This document shows, piece after piece, positions 1-8,486 of a stretch of 64,000 nucleotides of DNA. The position numbers and the translations under genes were made by a program. A model generated the notes under the pieces. It was not told the DNA's origin. It did not search any database and was given only the letters and a program-made list of their open reading frames with translations. Numbering within the stretch: position 1 is the first letter of the stretch; each line of letters starts with the position of its first letter. Source of the stretch: Bacteroidaceae bacterium (GTDB lineage Bacteria; Bacteroidota; Bacteroidia; Bacteroidales; Bacteroidaceae); assembly GCA_017525235.1 (NCBI GenBank), contig JAFXTC010000036.1, positions 1-64,000 of the forward strand. Reading direction: 5' to 3'.

Positions 1-102
1 AATTTTCACAAAACCGCCTTGCCATAATCCTTCATCTGCAAGTGCCTCATACTCTTCTAAAGTGTAGGGATTCGCTTTCGTCCCTTTCTTGGGTGTTGTC
101 AT
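1..102 (-). CDS. N-terminus of a short peptide with a GG motif, cut by the window edge
   Basis: Thirty-four codons are visible from an ATG at 102-100, reading leftward with no stop before the edge. The sequence is basic at first (KKGTKANP), then acidic and helical (YTLEEYEALADEG), then LWQGGFV. The gene lies 22 bp downstream of the DUF6734 gene in the same direction, so the two are probably co-transcribed. The acidic helix ending in GG resembles a double-glycine leader of secreted peptides; this is an inference. I have a general impression that NPYTLEEY...GxWxGG starts recur in small Bacteroidales proteins, but I cannot name a family. Function unknown. Confidence 0.6.
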   Translation of the reverse strand, partial: MTTPKKGTKANPYTLEEYEALADEGLWQGGFVKI

Positions 103-124
103 ATCGTTTCTGTTTTTAAGGTTG

Positions 125-1564
125 TTATTTTAATTGTTGGTGACTTGCTATTAGAACTCCTTGTCTCATAATATTGGAAATCTCATGATAAATTAGCTTT
201 CTTACTCCACTTCTTGTTTTCTCTGAACACAATATAAAATCGCTCATGACTTTTGTTTCCAGTTCACAATAAAGCATTGGAGTTCTTGTCAATAATAAAA
301 TTATTTTTTGTTGAAAATTTACTATAGGTACTTCCTTTATGCCATCACGTAATAAAATAGGAAATAGACATATTCCGTCTAAAGGATAGTTTTTTTCGCA
401 TCCAAGATGTTGTTTAATTAACTCAACAGCTTTAGGATGCCAACTCTCAGATACCCTATAAATGTAAAGATAAGGATGAACACTTATCAAATAATTTGCC
501 CTTTCTTCTGTAGAAGCCATACAGAAATCATAAGAGCCCAATAGGGCTTTATCTGTTTTGGCAATTTCGTTAAGACCACATAAATCCCATTCGGCGGCTT
601 TAAATTCACGGACATCCTCGTATTGAGCGATGCTACGTTCTACACTATTATATTTCTGATTAGGGTATCCTATCTTACAGAGTCTTCTGTGGAAAGGCTC
701 AAAAAGATGAATAATCTTTGTATAATAACTTGAATACAATCTGAGCACAATCCTTTCCAACTGTTCATAGTTAAACTTTGATCTCTTGTGACCACCTAAT
801 AAATGGAACATTTGTTTTTTATCGTAATTTTCGAAGTTACAAAATTCACGTGAAGAATATCCCTTATCTTCTATTGCTTTTTTATGTATACTTGCAACGA
901 ACTTCCCTTCGTGACCAGCCATTATTGCCATCATAATTTGCTCAAAAAACACATTACAACTTACGTGTGAGCATTTTACCGAACTGTCATTCATGTTATT
1001 AATGTTCATGAAGTTCTCCACTTCTTGACAGTAACGCTTTATGAAATCAAGGTCGCTTCCTCCGAAAAGTCCCATATTATAGGATGCGACAGATTGTTCT
1101 GCCAGGCCTTGCTGAACAAAATCCGGCAAAACTATTTCTGGATAACTGAGCATTCGCTCTATCATAGATCGATAATATTCCGTCCCAATCTCCCTATTCT
1201 GCGCTATCAGCGGAGCATTGATAATTTCCTCCGGTATTGGCTTAGGAAGATAAACATCCCCGTCTACATGCAGGAAAGGTTTTGTCTGCATGCTATAGGT
1301 TTTGATCTTTGCATAGGCCCAATGGTGGGGGAGGCAGAGATTCTTGTCGTAGACAACATTTACTTCTGTATAGGGCAGGTGCAGTTTGTTAATGAGAACA
1401 TCGTATCCCTCCTGGTCGGTATAGAGAGCTACTTCGTCATAGTGTTCCCTCAAGCTAAGGCAACTCAGTGCCCAAGACATCAGGTTGTACTCGGGGTGTG
1501 CCCACCCGAAGGAGTACTTCAAAGGGTCTCTCCCTGCCGTCCAGAAGGTTTGTACGATGCGCAT
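125..1564 (-). CDS. DUF6734-type glycosyltransferase-like protein
   Basis: A 479-residue cytosolic protein with no signal peptide or membrane segment. The N-terminus (MRIVQTFWTAG, then GWAHPEYNLMSWALSCLSLREHY and LYTD) matches what I know of DUF6734. A DGD triplet near residue 101 (HVDGDVYLPKP) looks like the DxD metal/nucleotide-sugar motif of GT-A glycosyltransferases, which supports a sugar-transfer role by inference. The gene is noticeably AT-rich compared with the housekeeping genes to its right, which suggests acquisition. It follows the DUF3244 gene by 18 bp and precedes the GG-motif peptide, so these three genes look like one transcription unit. Substrate unknown. Confidence 0.7.
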   Translation of the reverse strand: MRIVQTFWTAGRDPLKYSFGWAHPEYNLMSWALSCLSLREHYDEVALYTDQEGYDVLINKLHLPYTEVNVVYDKNLCLPHHWAYAKIKTYSMQTKPFLHVDGDVYLPKPIPEEIINAPLIAQNREIGTEYYRSMIERMLSYPEIVLPDFVQQGLAEQSVASYNMGLFGGSDLDFIKRYCQEVENFMNINNMNDSSVKCSHVSCNVFFEQIMMAIMAGHEGKFVASIHKKAIEDKGYSSREFCNFENYDKKQMFHLLGGHKRSKFNYEQLERIVLRLYSSYYTKIIHLFEPFHRRLCKIGYPNQKYNSVERSIAQYEDVREFKAAEWDLCGLNEIAKTDKALLGSYDFCMASTEERANYLISVHPYLYIYRVSESWHPKAVELIKQHLGCEKNYPLDGICLFPILLRDGIKEVPIVNFQQKIILLLTRTPMLYCELETKVMSDFILCSEKTRSGVRKLIYHEISNIMRQGVLIASHQQLK

Positions 1565-1582
1565 AATAAGATTCCTTCTTCC

Positions 1583-1978
1583 TTATAATTCAATATCTGC
1601 CACAAAGGCATAATTTCCTGACAATATCTGTAACTGATAAGTACCCTGCAGTGAGTTCGGAAGATAAATCTCGGTAATGTCAGCTGTTATATGCTGCGTA
1701 TAAACCTCTTCTTCATCCTCATCTAAAAGAACAAGGTCTGTATCCTCGCACCCGCTTATTATATATAAGGTATTACCATTCTGTTCCACAACTGGCAATG
1801 TGACAGAGTCTCTGGGACGTGGGCTGCCACCATTATTGAAATTGTCATCTCCCAAGCCTGGCCGTAACTGTATTGCGACAAAAGGAATGAGTTCGCCAAA
1901 AATACCACTTGCAACGATGTTGCTTACTCCTGAAATGGCAAAGAGCCATATCAACAAAACTGTTAGTCTCTTTTTCAT
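1583..1978 (-). CDS. DUF3244-type secreted protein
   Basis: A 131-residue protein with a signal peptide (MKKRLTVLLIWLFAISGVSNIVAS) followed by a small domain. The second half (NGNTLYI, LVLLDEDEEEVYTQ, IYLPNSLQGTYQLQI, FVADIEL) has the alternating strands and the L.G.Y.L.I ending typical of DUF3244, a small beta-sandwich family common in Bacteroidales. It is the first gene behind a clear promoter at 2028-2059 and heads the unit with the DUF6734 gene and the GG-motif peptide. The function of the family is not known. Such genes often sit beside TPR-HTH regulators, as here. Confidence 0.7.
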   Translation of the reverse strand: MKKRLTVLLIWLFAISGVSNIVASGIFGELIPFVAIQLRPGLGDDNFNNGGSPRPRDSVTLPVVEQNGNTLYIISGCEDTDLVLLDEDEEEVYTQHITADITEIYLPNSLQGTYQLQILSGNYAFVADIEL

Positions 1979-2027
1979 GATTGAATTAAGTTTAATTGTT
2001 AATAAAAGGTTTGCTTTCCGCTAAACG

Positions 2028-2059
2028 CAAAAGTAGAAACACAGGAACAAACAATCAAA
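2028..2059 (-). promoter_or_regulatory. Bacteroidetes-type promoter for the DUF3244 unit
   Basis: On the minus strand TTTG (2059-2056), a 20-bp spacer and TACTTTTG (2035-2028) match the -33/-7 consensus of the primary sigma factor. The distance to the ATG at 1978 is about 50 bp. Confidence 0.75.
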
Positions 2060-2073
2060 CTTAAAGGTTACGA

Positions 2074-2093
2074 AAAAGTGACAGAAAAGTGAC
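2074..2093 (-). promoter_or_regulatory. Direct-repeat operator candidate
   Basis: Two copies of AAAAGTGAC (plus-strand reading, 2074-2082 and 2085-2093) lie 11 bp apart, about one helical turn, and just upstream of the -33 box at 2059. This spacing and position fit an activator site for the DUF3244 unit. The TPR-HTH protein encoded next door is an obvious but unproven candidate to bind it. Confidence 0.4.
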
Positions 2094-2182
2094 AACAGAT
2101 AAGAATCACCGATGAATTCGGCGAATTCTGCATTGCTTGATTAAATGACAAAAAGCTAACAGGATGGGGCTCCTGGCAAAAA

Positions 2183-3904
2183 CTACGAGTATAATTGTAA
2201 CTTGCGGTCAAATTCGGCAGCACTTCCAGGAGCACCAAACACCTTCTCGTGTAGGCGTTGGCGTGTCTTGGACGAATAACTATGCTTCATTCCCAGCAGA
2301 TTATCTGTCTGGGATGGTTCAAAGCTACACAGGACAAGCAGACAAAGGCGGTATTCGTTTTCACTTAGATTCACGCCACCCAAAAGTGAATTTAGTGCGG
2401 GCCTGTACTCGGAAACAATCTTGGCCAGCTCTTTCCAATCACCCTCACAAATGGGAGGCTCTTTGATGCTGATGAGCGACCGACGGAAACGCTGTACAAT
2501 GGGAGACTTGACAAGTGGGGGGAGCGATTTACCTTTTTGAGCACTCTGCAAAGTGTGGCAAAGGTATTCTGCCTGACCCTTTAATTTAAGAATTTGTGCT
2601 TCTTTCTGCTTTAACTCCGAGGTGGAAAGCGTTTTTTGTCTGCGCAATGATTCCAAGGTGCGTTCTGCCTCATTCAGTTCATCCATTTTCCGTTCCAGTT
2701 CCTTTCTAAGCATACGCACACGTTCCCTCTTCTTCCAATAATAATAGCCAACAAGGAGGATGAGACAGAGAAAAGCAATGGCTGTCTTTTCCCAAAGAGA
2801 AGCCCTCCGGGATTGTTCCCTGGCAATTTTCTGTTCTACTCCATAATCATAAAGAGATGCCATCTGGAGTGTTGTCCGTCCAATAGTTTCGTTATAAACA
2901 CGCTCTTTTTCCTTGGAATAAAGGGATGTATATTTTAACACGGAGTCGGCCTTATTAAGTTGGGCATAGACTTCTGATAAACCACGAAAAGTCAACAGGG
3001 CACTGTTATTCAGATGAACGTACGGAAGAGCCTGTCGGTAAAAGAACTCCGCAGAATCTGTCCTTGCAACGCCCATGTAGTATTGTGCCATATAGATGGA
3101 AATAGCACCTCTGCCGCCATTTACCTTTCTTGGGTCATCGTGGAGATACGAACATGTTTTATACAAATCCAAATATTGTTTTGCTTTACCGAAATCCTTT
3201 AATGCAAGACAAGATTTTGCACAAAGGATGTACGATTGTATTGCTTCCTGAGGATACCCATGCAACAAAAACCTATCGTGAAGAATCTTTGTCTGATTTA
3301 TGCACTCCTCGTACTCCCCTTTGTTATATAATGTATTGCACTTTGTTTCTTCGAAGATGAGTGCCGAAAGCGTATCGCCAATTTGCCATGCAAGTTGTTC
3401 GGCAATGGAATCCTCTTGTTCCTGCTTATTGGTCAGACCTTGCCATTCAAAAAGACCTGCCATCTGCGAGTGGATGCGCATAAGGGTGGAAAAGTCACAA
3501 TCCACAGAAGATGTATCAGCCAAATCTACGGCTCGCTGATATTCTTCCAATGCACGAGGCGCACTTAACAGGTCTCGATAGGCACAGCCTAACACATAAT
3601 GGGCAAGCATACGCTGGTTGAGCGAGCCATGATTGTCGTAATACCTCACAACTTGCTTCATAACAGAATCTGTGGTAAACGGAACAGCAGCCTTATTCAT
3701 TGCCTTTCCACGAAGCAATTCAAGGTACATACGATTGGGACGGCTTAACGAACGCACATCTATCTGTTCCATCAGAACAAGGGCAGAATCGAAGTGCGTA
3801 TCCACAAGGCTGTCAATAGCCTCCAATTGGCGACGCATGGGGCTACCGCTACAGCCACTTATTATGATGGCAAGCAACAGAAAAATCTTAAACGTGTTAT
3901 TCAT
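2183..3904 (-). CDS. TPR-HTH membrane lipoprotein regulator
   Basis: A 573-residue protein. It has a lipoprotein signal peptide (lipobox IISGC near residue 18) and TPR-like helical pairs over about residues 30-360. A single membrane segment (TAIAFLCLILLVGYYYW, about 372-390) is followed by a long basic coiled coil (about 390-450). The C-terminal domain (NLSENEYRLCLLVLCSFEPSQ and the HxYSSKTRQRLHEKVFG region) has a LuxR-like helix-turn-helix character. This architecture is common in Bacteroidales and is thought to link periplasmic sensing to transcription; the ligand is unknown. It starts 18 bp after trkH in the same direction and precedes the DUF3244 unit, its most likely target. Confidence 0.75.
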   Translation of the reverse strand: MNNTFKIFLLLAIIISGCSGSPMRRQLEAIDSLVDTHFDSALVLMEQIDVRSLSRPNRMYLELLRGKAMNKAAVPFTTDSVMKQVVRYYDNHGSLNQRMLAHYVLGCAYRDLLSAPRALEEYQRAVDLADTSSVDCDFSTLMRIHSQMAGLFEWQGLTNKQEQEDSIAEQLAWQIGDTLSALIFEETKCNTLYNKGEYEECINQTKILHDRFLLHGYPQEAIQSYILCAKSCLALKDFGKAKQYLDLYKTCSYLHDDPRKVNGGRGAISIYMAQYYMGVARTDSAEFFYRQALPYVHLNNSALLTFRGLSEVYAQLNKADSVLKYTSLYSKEKERVYNETIGRTTLQMASLYDYGVEQKIAREQSRRASLWEKTAIAFLCLILLVGYYYWKKRERVRMLRKELERKMDELNEAERTLESLRRQKTLSTSELKQKEAQILKLKGQAEYLCHTLQSAQKGKSLPPLVKSPIVQRFRRSLISIKEPPICEGDWKELAKIVSEYRPALNSLLGGVNLSENEYRLCLLVLCSFEPSQTDNLLGMKHSYSSKTRQRLHEKVFGAPGSAAEFDRKLQLYS

Positions 3905-3922
3905 GTTATCGGATTACAAGAA

Positions 3923-5395
3923 TCACTTCCTTTCCTTCCAGAAACTGGGCATGAAGAGGAAGAGGACGGTGAAAATCTCCAAACGACCTATCAGCATGTA
4001 AGCGCTCATCAGCCATTTTCCTGCAGCCGGCACATGGGCAAAGTTACTGGCTGGCCCTGTGCTTCCTGTGGCAGGGCCCACATTGCTGAGCATGCTTATA
4101 CTGCTACCAAGGGCGGTATCGACATCGGCACCCAACAAACTGTAACAAAGCATGGCTATCACTACCAAGATGATATAAAGGAAAATAAAGGCCAAGGCAC
4201 GACGTACCCTGTCGTCAGGAACAACATGTCCGCTGATTCTGACACCAATCACAGCCCTGGGATGCAACAACATGACAAACTCCTTGAGCACACTCTTGGC
4301 GCAAATAAGGATTCTTACCACTTTTATACCGCCCGCAGTACTGCCTGCACATGCTCCTATGGCCATAATAACCACCGTTGGCATCCAGAATGAGGCGCCC
4401 CATGCCACATAGTCGAACTTCTGGGCAGAAAAACCTGTGCTGGTCATCACACTGCTTACATGAAAGAGCGACGAACGGAATGTTTCTTCAAATCCACGGG
4501 GTAATGTTCCCTCTGCACCTGAAGGAATAGGCGCAAAATAGAAGAGCAGCATAAAGCCCACAACGGCAATTGCTATGATTGCAAAGAATGCCCTGAACTC
4601 TTCGTTCTTAAAAAGGGCATCGCTCCTTTTGATAGTCAGGTAATAATAAAGAGAGAAGTTAACACTGCTGACCAACATGAACACACAGGCTACATATTCT
4701 ATATAGGAGCTGTGGAAAAACGCCATACTTTTGGTGTGGGTACTGAAACCACCCGTCGCAATGGTCGTAAACGAATGGCAGACAGCATCATACAAATTCA
4801 TGGGCCCCAACCAATACATGAAGGCGCACAGAGAGGTCAGAAACAAATAAATAAGTAACATGCGGCGTGCCGTTGCACCTATCTTAGGACGCAACTTGTC
4901 CAAACCCAATCCTGTAACCTCTGCGGAATACATATTGCTGTTCCGGAACTCATAAACAGGAATCAGGGCAATGGAGAAGACAACAATTCCCAAACCGCCT
5001 ATCCACTGCGTGATGGCACGCCAGAAAAGCAATGAGCGAGGCAGGGAATCTATCTCGCTGATACAGGTTGCTCCTGTTGTGGTGAATCCGCTCATGGTCT
5101 CAAAGAAAGCGCTGGGCAAATCCATCTCTGAAATTAACAGGAAAGGCACCATTCCTATTAATGAGAAAATAACCCAGGAAAGGGCCACGACAAGAAAACT
5201 ATCAGAACGAGTGAAGCGGGCCGACTGCTCTCTTTCTCCAAAATACTTGAAAAAGAAGCCTAACAAAAGAGCGAACACCGCTGTTCCAAGAAACACCCTC
5301 CAGCACTGCTCTCCATAAAGCAATGCCACCACAGCAGAAAGTCCCAAGAAAAGACTTTCCATCATAATAAGGTTTCCAAAAATGCTCTTCTTCAT
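3923..5395 (-). CDS. trkH: TrkH-family potassium uptake protein
   Basis: A 490-residue polytopic membrane protein of the TrkH/KtrB superfamily, which forms the K+-translocating pore. The four pore-loop filters are visible: SGFTTTGAT (first), TIATGGFS (second), VMTSTGFS (third) and SNVGPATG (fourth). The length fits TrkH. The partner NAD-binding subunit TrkA is not in the window; the gene lies between nadB (upstream, separated by a heptamer repeat array) and the TPR-HTH gene. The MKK start is the first in-frame ATG. Confidence 0.9.
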   Translation of the reverse strand: MKKSIFGNLIMMESLFLGLSAVVALLYGEQCWRVFLGTAVFALLLGFFFKYFGEREQSARFTRSDSFLVVALSWVIFSLIGMVPFLLISEMDLPSAFFETMSGFTTTGATCISEIDSLPRSLLFWRAITQWIGGLGIVVFSIALIPVYEFRNSNMYSAEVTGLGLDKLRPKIGATARRMLLIYLFLTSLCAFMYWLGPMNLYDAVCHSFTTIATGGFSTHTKSMAFFHSSYIEYVACVFMLVSSVNFSLYYYLTIKRSDALFKNEEFRAFFAIIAIAVVGFMLLFYFAPIPSGAEGTLPRGFEETFRSSLFHVSSVMTSTGFSAQKFDYVAWGASFWMPTVVIMAIGACAGSTAGGIKVVRILICAKSVLKEFVMLLHPRAVIGVRISGHVVPDDRVRRALAFIFLYIILVVIAMLCYSLLGADVDTALGSSISMLSNVGPATGSTGPASNFAHVPAAGKWLMSAYMLIGRLEIFTVLFLFMPSFWKERK

Positions 5396-5400
5396 TATGC

Positions 5401-5449
5401 TAGACTTTAGGCTTTAGACATTAGACGTTAGCCTTTATTCACTTTTCAC
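5401..5449. repeat. Heptamer repeat array between trkH and nadB
   Basis: Five consecutive 7-mers of the type TAGrCtT (5401-5435), then units of the TTTTCAC type. The array fills the gap between the two genes almost completely and ends next to the nadB stop at 5451. Confidence 0.8.
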
Positions 5450-5450
5450 T

Positions 5451-7046
5451 TTAAGGCTTTGCCTTGTCTAAAGCATGTTTGGGATAGTCGATGGTATAAT
5501 GCAAGCCCCTGCTTTCCTTGCGCTCTATGGCCTGACGGGTTATCAGATAACCCACATTAATCATATTGCGGAGCTCGCAAATATCCCTTGTGGGCTTCAC
5601 ACGTTTAAAGAGGTGCTCCGTCTCCTCGTACAGCAAATCCAAACGTTCCCAGGCTCTGTGCAAACGCAGATCGCTACGAACAATACCCACATAGGTGCTC
5701 ATAATCTGATTCACCTCCTTCACATCTTGGGCAATGAGCACCTTCTCCTCATTGGTCATGGTTCCTTCATCGTTCCATTCGGGAACCTTCTCATTAAAGT
5801 CATAATCATCAATGCATTCCAAAGAATGCTTTGCGGCAGCAGCTGCATACACAACGGCCTCTATGAGCGAGTTGCTTGCCAATCGGTTGCCTCCGTGCAA
5901 ACCCGTACAAGAGCATTCTCCTACGGCATACAGACGCTTGATACTGCTCTGTCCGTCAAGGTCTACCTTGATGCCGCCACACATATAATGGGCACTGGGA
6001 GCCACGGGAATATACTGCTTGGTGATGTCTATGCCTATGCTCAGACACTTGGCATAGATATTGGGGAAGTGGTGCTTGGTTTCCTCTGCATCCTTATGCG
6101 TAACATCCAGGCAGACATGGTCCAAACCATGAATCTTCATCTCGCGGTCAATGGCACGAGCTACGATATCACGTGGGGCAAGGCTCAGACGCTCATCATA
6201 TTTCTGCATGAACTCTTCACCATTAGGCAGACGGAGAATACCTCCATAGCCACGCATGGCTTCTGTTATCAAGTAGGCAGGATGTGTCTCTTTGGGATTG
6301 TAAAGAACGGTAGGATGGAACTGTACAAACTCCATATCCTTCACCTTTCCCTTGGCACGATAAACCATAGCTATGCCATCGCCCGTAGCAATGTTAGGAT
6401 TGGAAGTTGTGGCATAGATAGCACCCGTTCCGCCAGTAGCCATAAGCGTGACCTTTGACAGATAAGTATCTACCTTGCCTGTCTTGGGATTCAGAACATA
6501 AGCGCCATAGCACTCAATATCCGGAGTCCTACGGGTTACGCGAATGCCCAGATGATGCTGGGTAATAATCTCAACGGCAAAATGATTCTCCAGAATCTCT
6601 ATGTTGGGATTGTTCCTTACGGCTTCCATAAGGCCGCGCTGAATCTCGGCACCAGTATCATCCGCATGATGAAGGATACGGAACTCAGAGTGTCCTCCCT
6701 CGCGGTGAAGGTCGAACTCGCCCTTCTCGTTCTTATCGAAATTCACGCCCCATTTCACCAGTTCGCGGATTCCCTCCGGGCCATTCTTTACCACTTGTTC
6801 AACAGCTGCAGGGTCACTTATAAAATCACCTGCAATCATGGTGTCTTCGATATGCTTCTCGAAGTTATCTACCAACAGGTTGGTGACAGAAGCTATACCG
6901 CCTTGAGCCTTTGCTGTATTAGCCTCCTCCAAAGACGTCTTGCAGATTAATGCGACCTTGCCTTTTCCTGCATTTGCAACCTTCAGTGCGTAGCTCATTC
7001 CTGCCACGCCACTTCCTATAATCAGAAAATCAAATTTCCTTATCAT
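5451..7046 (-). CDS. nadB: L-aspartate oxidase
   Basis: A 531-residue flavoprotein that oxidises L-aspartate to iminoaspartate in NAD biosynthesis. The FAD-binding GSGVAGMSYAL follows the start, then AQGGIA, the active-site LHREGGHS and RILHHADDTG. Further on are HPT, the RGYGGILR loop, SAHYMCGGIKVD and the second FAD motif GECSCTGLHGGNRLASNSL. I chose the ATG at 7046, which gives MIRKFDFLIIGSG. The longer frame to 7082 would start inside the promoter-like TATTTTTG at 7087-7080. nadA and nadC are not in the window. The gene is divergent from the carboxypeptidase gene. Confidence 0.92.
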   Translation of the reverse strand: MIRKFDFLIIGSGVAGMSYALKVANAGKGKVALICKTSLEEANTAKAQGGIASVTNLLVDNFEKHIEDTMIAGDFISDPAAVEQVVKNGPEGIRELVKWGVNFDKNEKGEFDLHREGGHSEFRILHHADDTGAEIQRGLMEAVRNNPNIEILENHFAVEIITQHHLGIRVTRRTPDIECYGAYVLNPKTGKVDTYLSKVTLMATGGTGAIYATTSNPNIATGDGIAMVYRAKGKVKDMEFVQFHPTVLYNPKETHPAYLITEAMRGYGGILRLPNGEEFMQKYDERLSLAPRDIVARAIDREMKIHGLDHVCLDVTHKDAEETKHHFPNIYAKCLSIGIDITKQYIPVAPSAHYMCGGIKVDLDGQSSIKRLYAVGECSCTGLHGGNRLASNSLIEAVVYAAAAAKHSLECIDDYDFNEKVPEWNDEGTMTNEEKVLIAQDVKEVNQIMSTYVGIVRSDLRLHRAWERLDLLYEETEHLFKRVKPTRDICELRNMINVGYLITRQAIERKESRGLHYTIDYPKHALDKAKP

Positions 7047-7079
7047 GATATCCTGCCTGATTTTAAGCCATTTCTGATG

Positions 7080-7087
7080 CAAAAATA
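7080..7087 (-). promoter_or_regulatory. Probable -7 element for nadB
   Basis: TATTTTTG on the minus strand (7087-7080) matches TAnnTTTG and lies about 34 bp before the chosen nadB start. No good TTTG is seen at the -33 position, so the call is tentative. Confidence 0.45.
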
Positions 7088-7104
7088 CTCAAAAAGTTGC
7101 ATAC

Positions 7105-7137
7105 TTGTTCTTTTTCCAGTTTTTTTCTTTAACTTTG
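7105..7137 (+). promoter_or_regulatory. Promoter for the carboxypeptidase gene
   Basis: TAACTTTG at 7130-7137 is a perfect -7 element, with TTG at 7105-7107 as a weak -33 box 22 bp upstream. The transcript should begin near 7143, which rules out the ATG at 7105 and leaves a short leader before the ATG at 7162. Confidence 0.65.
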
Positions 7138-7161
7138 CCATCATTAATGGCGATATACATT

Positions 7162-8454
7162 ATGGTTTTAGGTGTTAAAACAAAAAAGAGTTTTCTTCAG
7201 ATAGCATTTCTGCTCCTTCTTTGCAGTTGCGGTTCACGCCGAAGTGTGCAGGTTCCATATAACGGCCCTATTCAGATTTCAGAAAACGGAAGGGTAACGT
7301 TAGAGCCCACACCTGTTGTGGTTTCCAACGTAGAAAAACCGGCAATCGGTTGGAAGGACATCACACAAAACAGGCTGGACTCACTCTGCCGACAGCCTCT
7401 CTTTGAAACCACACAACTGGGTCTTTACGTCTATGACCTTACAGACAATCAGCCCCTTTACGCCTTTAATGCTGCCCAACGTATGCGTCCGGCTTCTACA
7501 GAAAAGCTTATTACCAGCATCAGCAGCCTGCATTATTTGAGCGGAGAATACCTGTTCCGAACTGATTTGCGGATAACAGGAACCGTTGCAAACGGAGCAT
7601 TACAGGGTGATTTATATGTTGTGGGAGGCATGGACCCGCTTCTGTCTGTTTCTGATTTGAACAATATGGCCGCAGCATTGCGCAAAGCAGGCATCAACAG
7701 CATCACAGGAAATTTGTATACCGACCTCAGCATGAAAGACGACCTTCCGTACGGATGGGGCTGGTGCTGGGATGACAAGTACGGCCCACTCTCCGCACTG
7801 ATGGTTAATGCCAAAGATAATTTCAACAGCGAATGGAACAAGGCACTTACCAAGGCTGGGATTAAACGCAGCAAGCCAAGCATTAAACAACAGCAAACTC
7901 CGGCTGATGCAAAATCGGTTCTCTGTGTTACCCATACCATAGATGAAGTGCTGGATCCTATCCTCAAGAACAGCCAGAACATTTATGCAGAATGTCTTTT
8001 CTATCAGCTTGCAGCCTATTCAGGGCAAAAGAAAGCCGGAAGAAAACAGGCCGCCGCTCTTATCAATGATTTGATAGCAAAACTTGACATGCAGCCTGAC
8101 CGCTACCAAATTGCAGACGGAAGCGGACTCTCATTATATAATTATGTATCGCCAGAGTTACTAGTACGTTTCCTGAACTACGCTTTCAGTAAGCCAGAAA
8201 TATATCAGCACCTTTATCCTGCGCTACCCGTTGCTGGAGTAGACGGCACATTAAACAAACGAATGCAAGATACTGCGGCATACAATAATGTACACGCTAA
8301 GACAGGAACATTGGACGGTATTTCTTCCTTGGCAGGTTATCTTACGGCAAGCAACGGACACATTCTGTCGTTCTGCATTATTAACCAAGGCGTAAGTCCT
8401 GCGAGGTTAGGAAGAAACTTCCAGGATGAGGTCTGCAACGTGCTTTGCCAATAG
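7162..8454 (+). CDS. dacB: D-alanyl-D-alanine carboxypeptidase/endopeptidase, PBP4 type, lipoprotein
   Basis: A 430-residue penicillin-binding protein (peptidase family S13) that trims or cleaves peptidoglycan peptides. The chosen start gives a lipoprotein signal peptide ending LLLLCSC with Cys about residue 23. Catalytic motifs are SxxK in PASTEKL, SxN in KNSQN and KTG in HAKTGTLDG. The distance between the first two motifs is shorter than in E. coli PBP4, so the extra insert domains of that enzyme are reduced here. Its promoter overlaps the earlier in-frame ATG codons, which is why 7162 was preferred. It is followed after about 30 bp by a barrel gene in the same direction. Confidence 0.88.
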   Translation: MVLGVKTKKSFLQIAFLLLLCSCGSRRSVQVPYNGPIQISENGRVTLEPTPVVVSNVEKPAIGWKDITQNRLDSLCRQPLFETTQLGLYVYDLTDNQPLYAFNAAQRMRPASTEKLITSISSLHYLSGEYLFRTDLRITGTVANGALQGDLYVVGGMDPLLSVSDLNNMAAALRKAGINSITGNLYTDLSMKDDLPYGWGWCWDDKYGPLSALMVNAKDNFNSEWNKALTKAGIKRSKPSIKQQQTPADAKSVLCVTHTIDEVLDPILKNSQNIYAECLFYQLAAYSGQKKAGRKQAAALINDLIAKLDMQPDRYQIADGSGLSLYNYVSPELLVRFLNYAFSKPEIYQHLYPALPVAGVDGTLNKRMQDTAAYNNVHAKTGTLDGISSLAGYLTASNGHILSFCIINQGVSPARLGRNFQDEVCNVLCQ

Positions 8455-8486
8455 AATATTCTATCAGAAATTACTAACAATAAAAT

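Noticed and set aside
2112..2127. GAATTCGGCGAATTC near the end of the TPR-HTH gene
   Set aside because: A short palindromic duplication without a T run; not enough to call a terminator or operator.
5475..6458. Plus-strand open frame of 327 codons
   Set aside because: Antisense to nadB, which has every expected motif.
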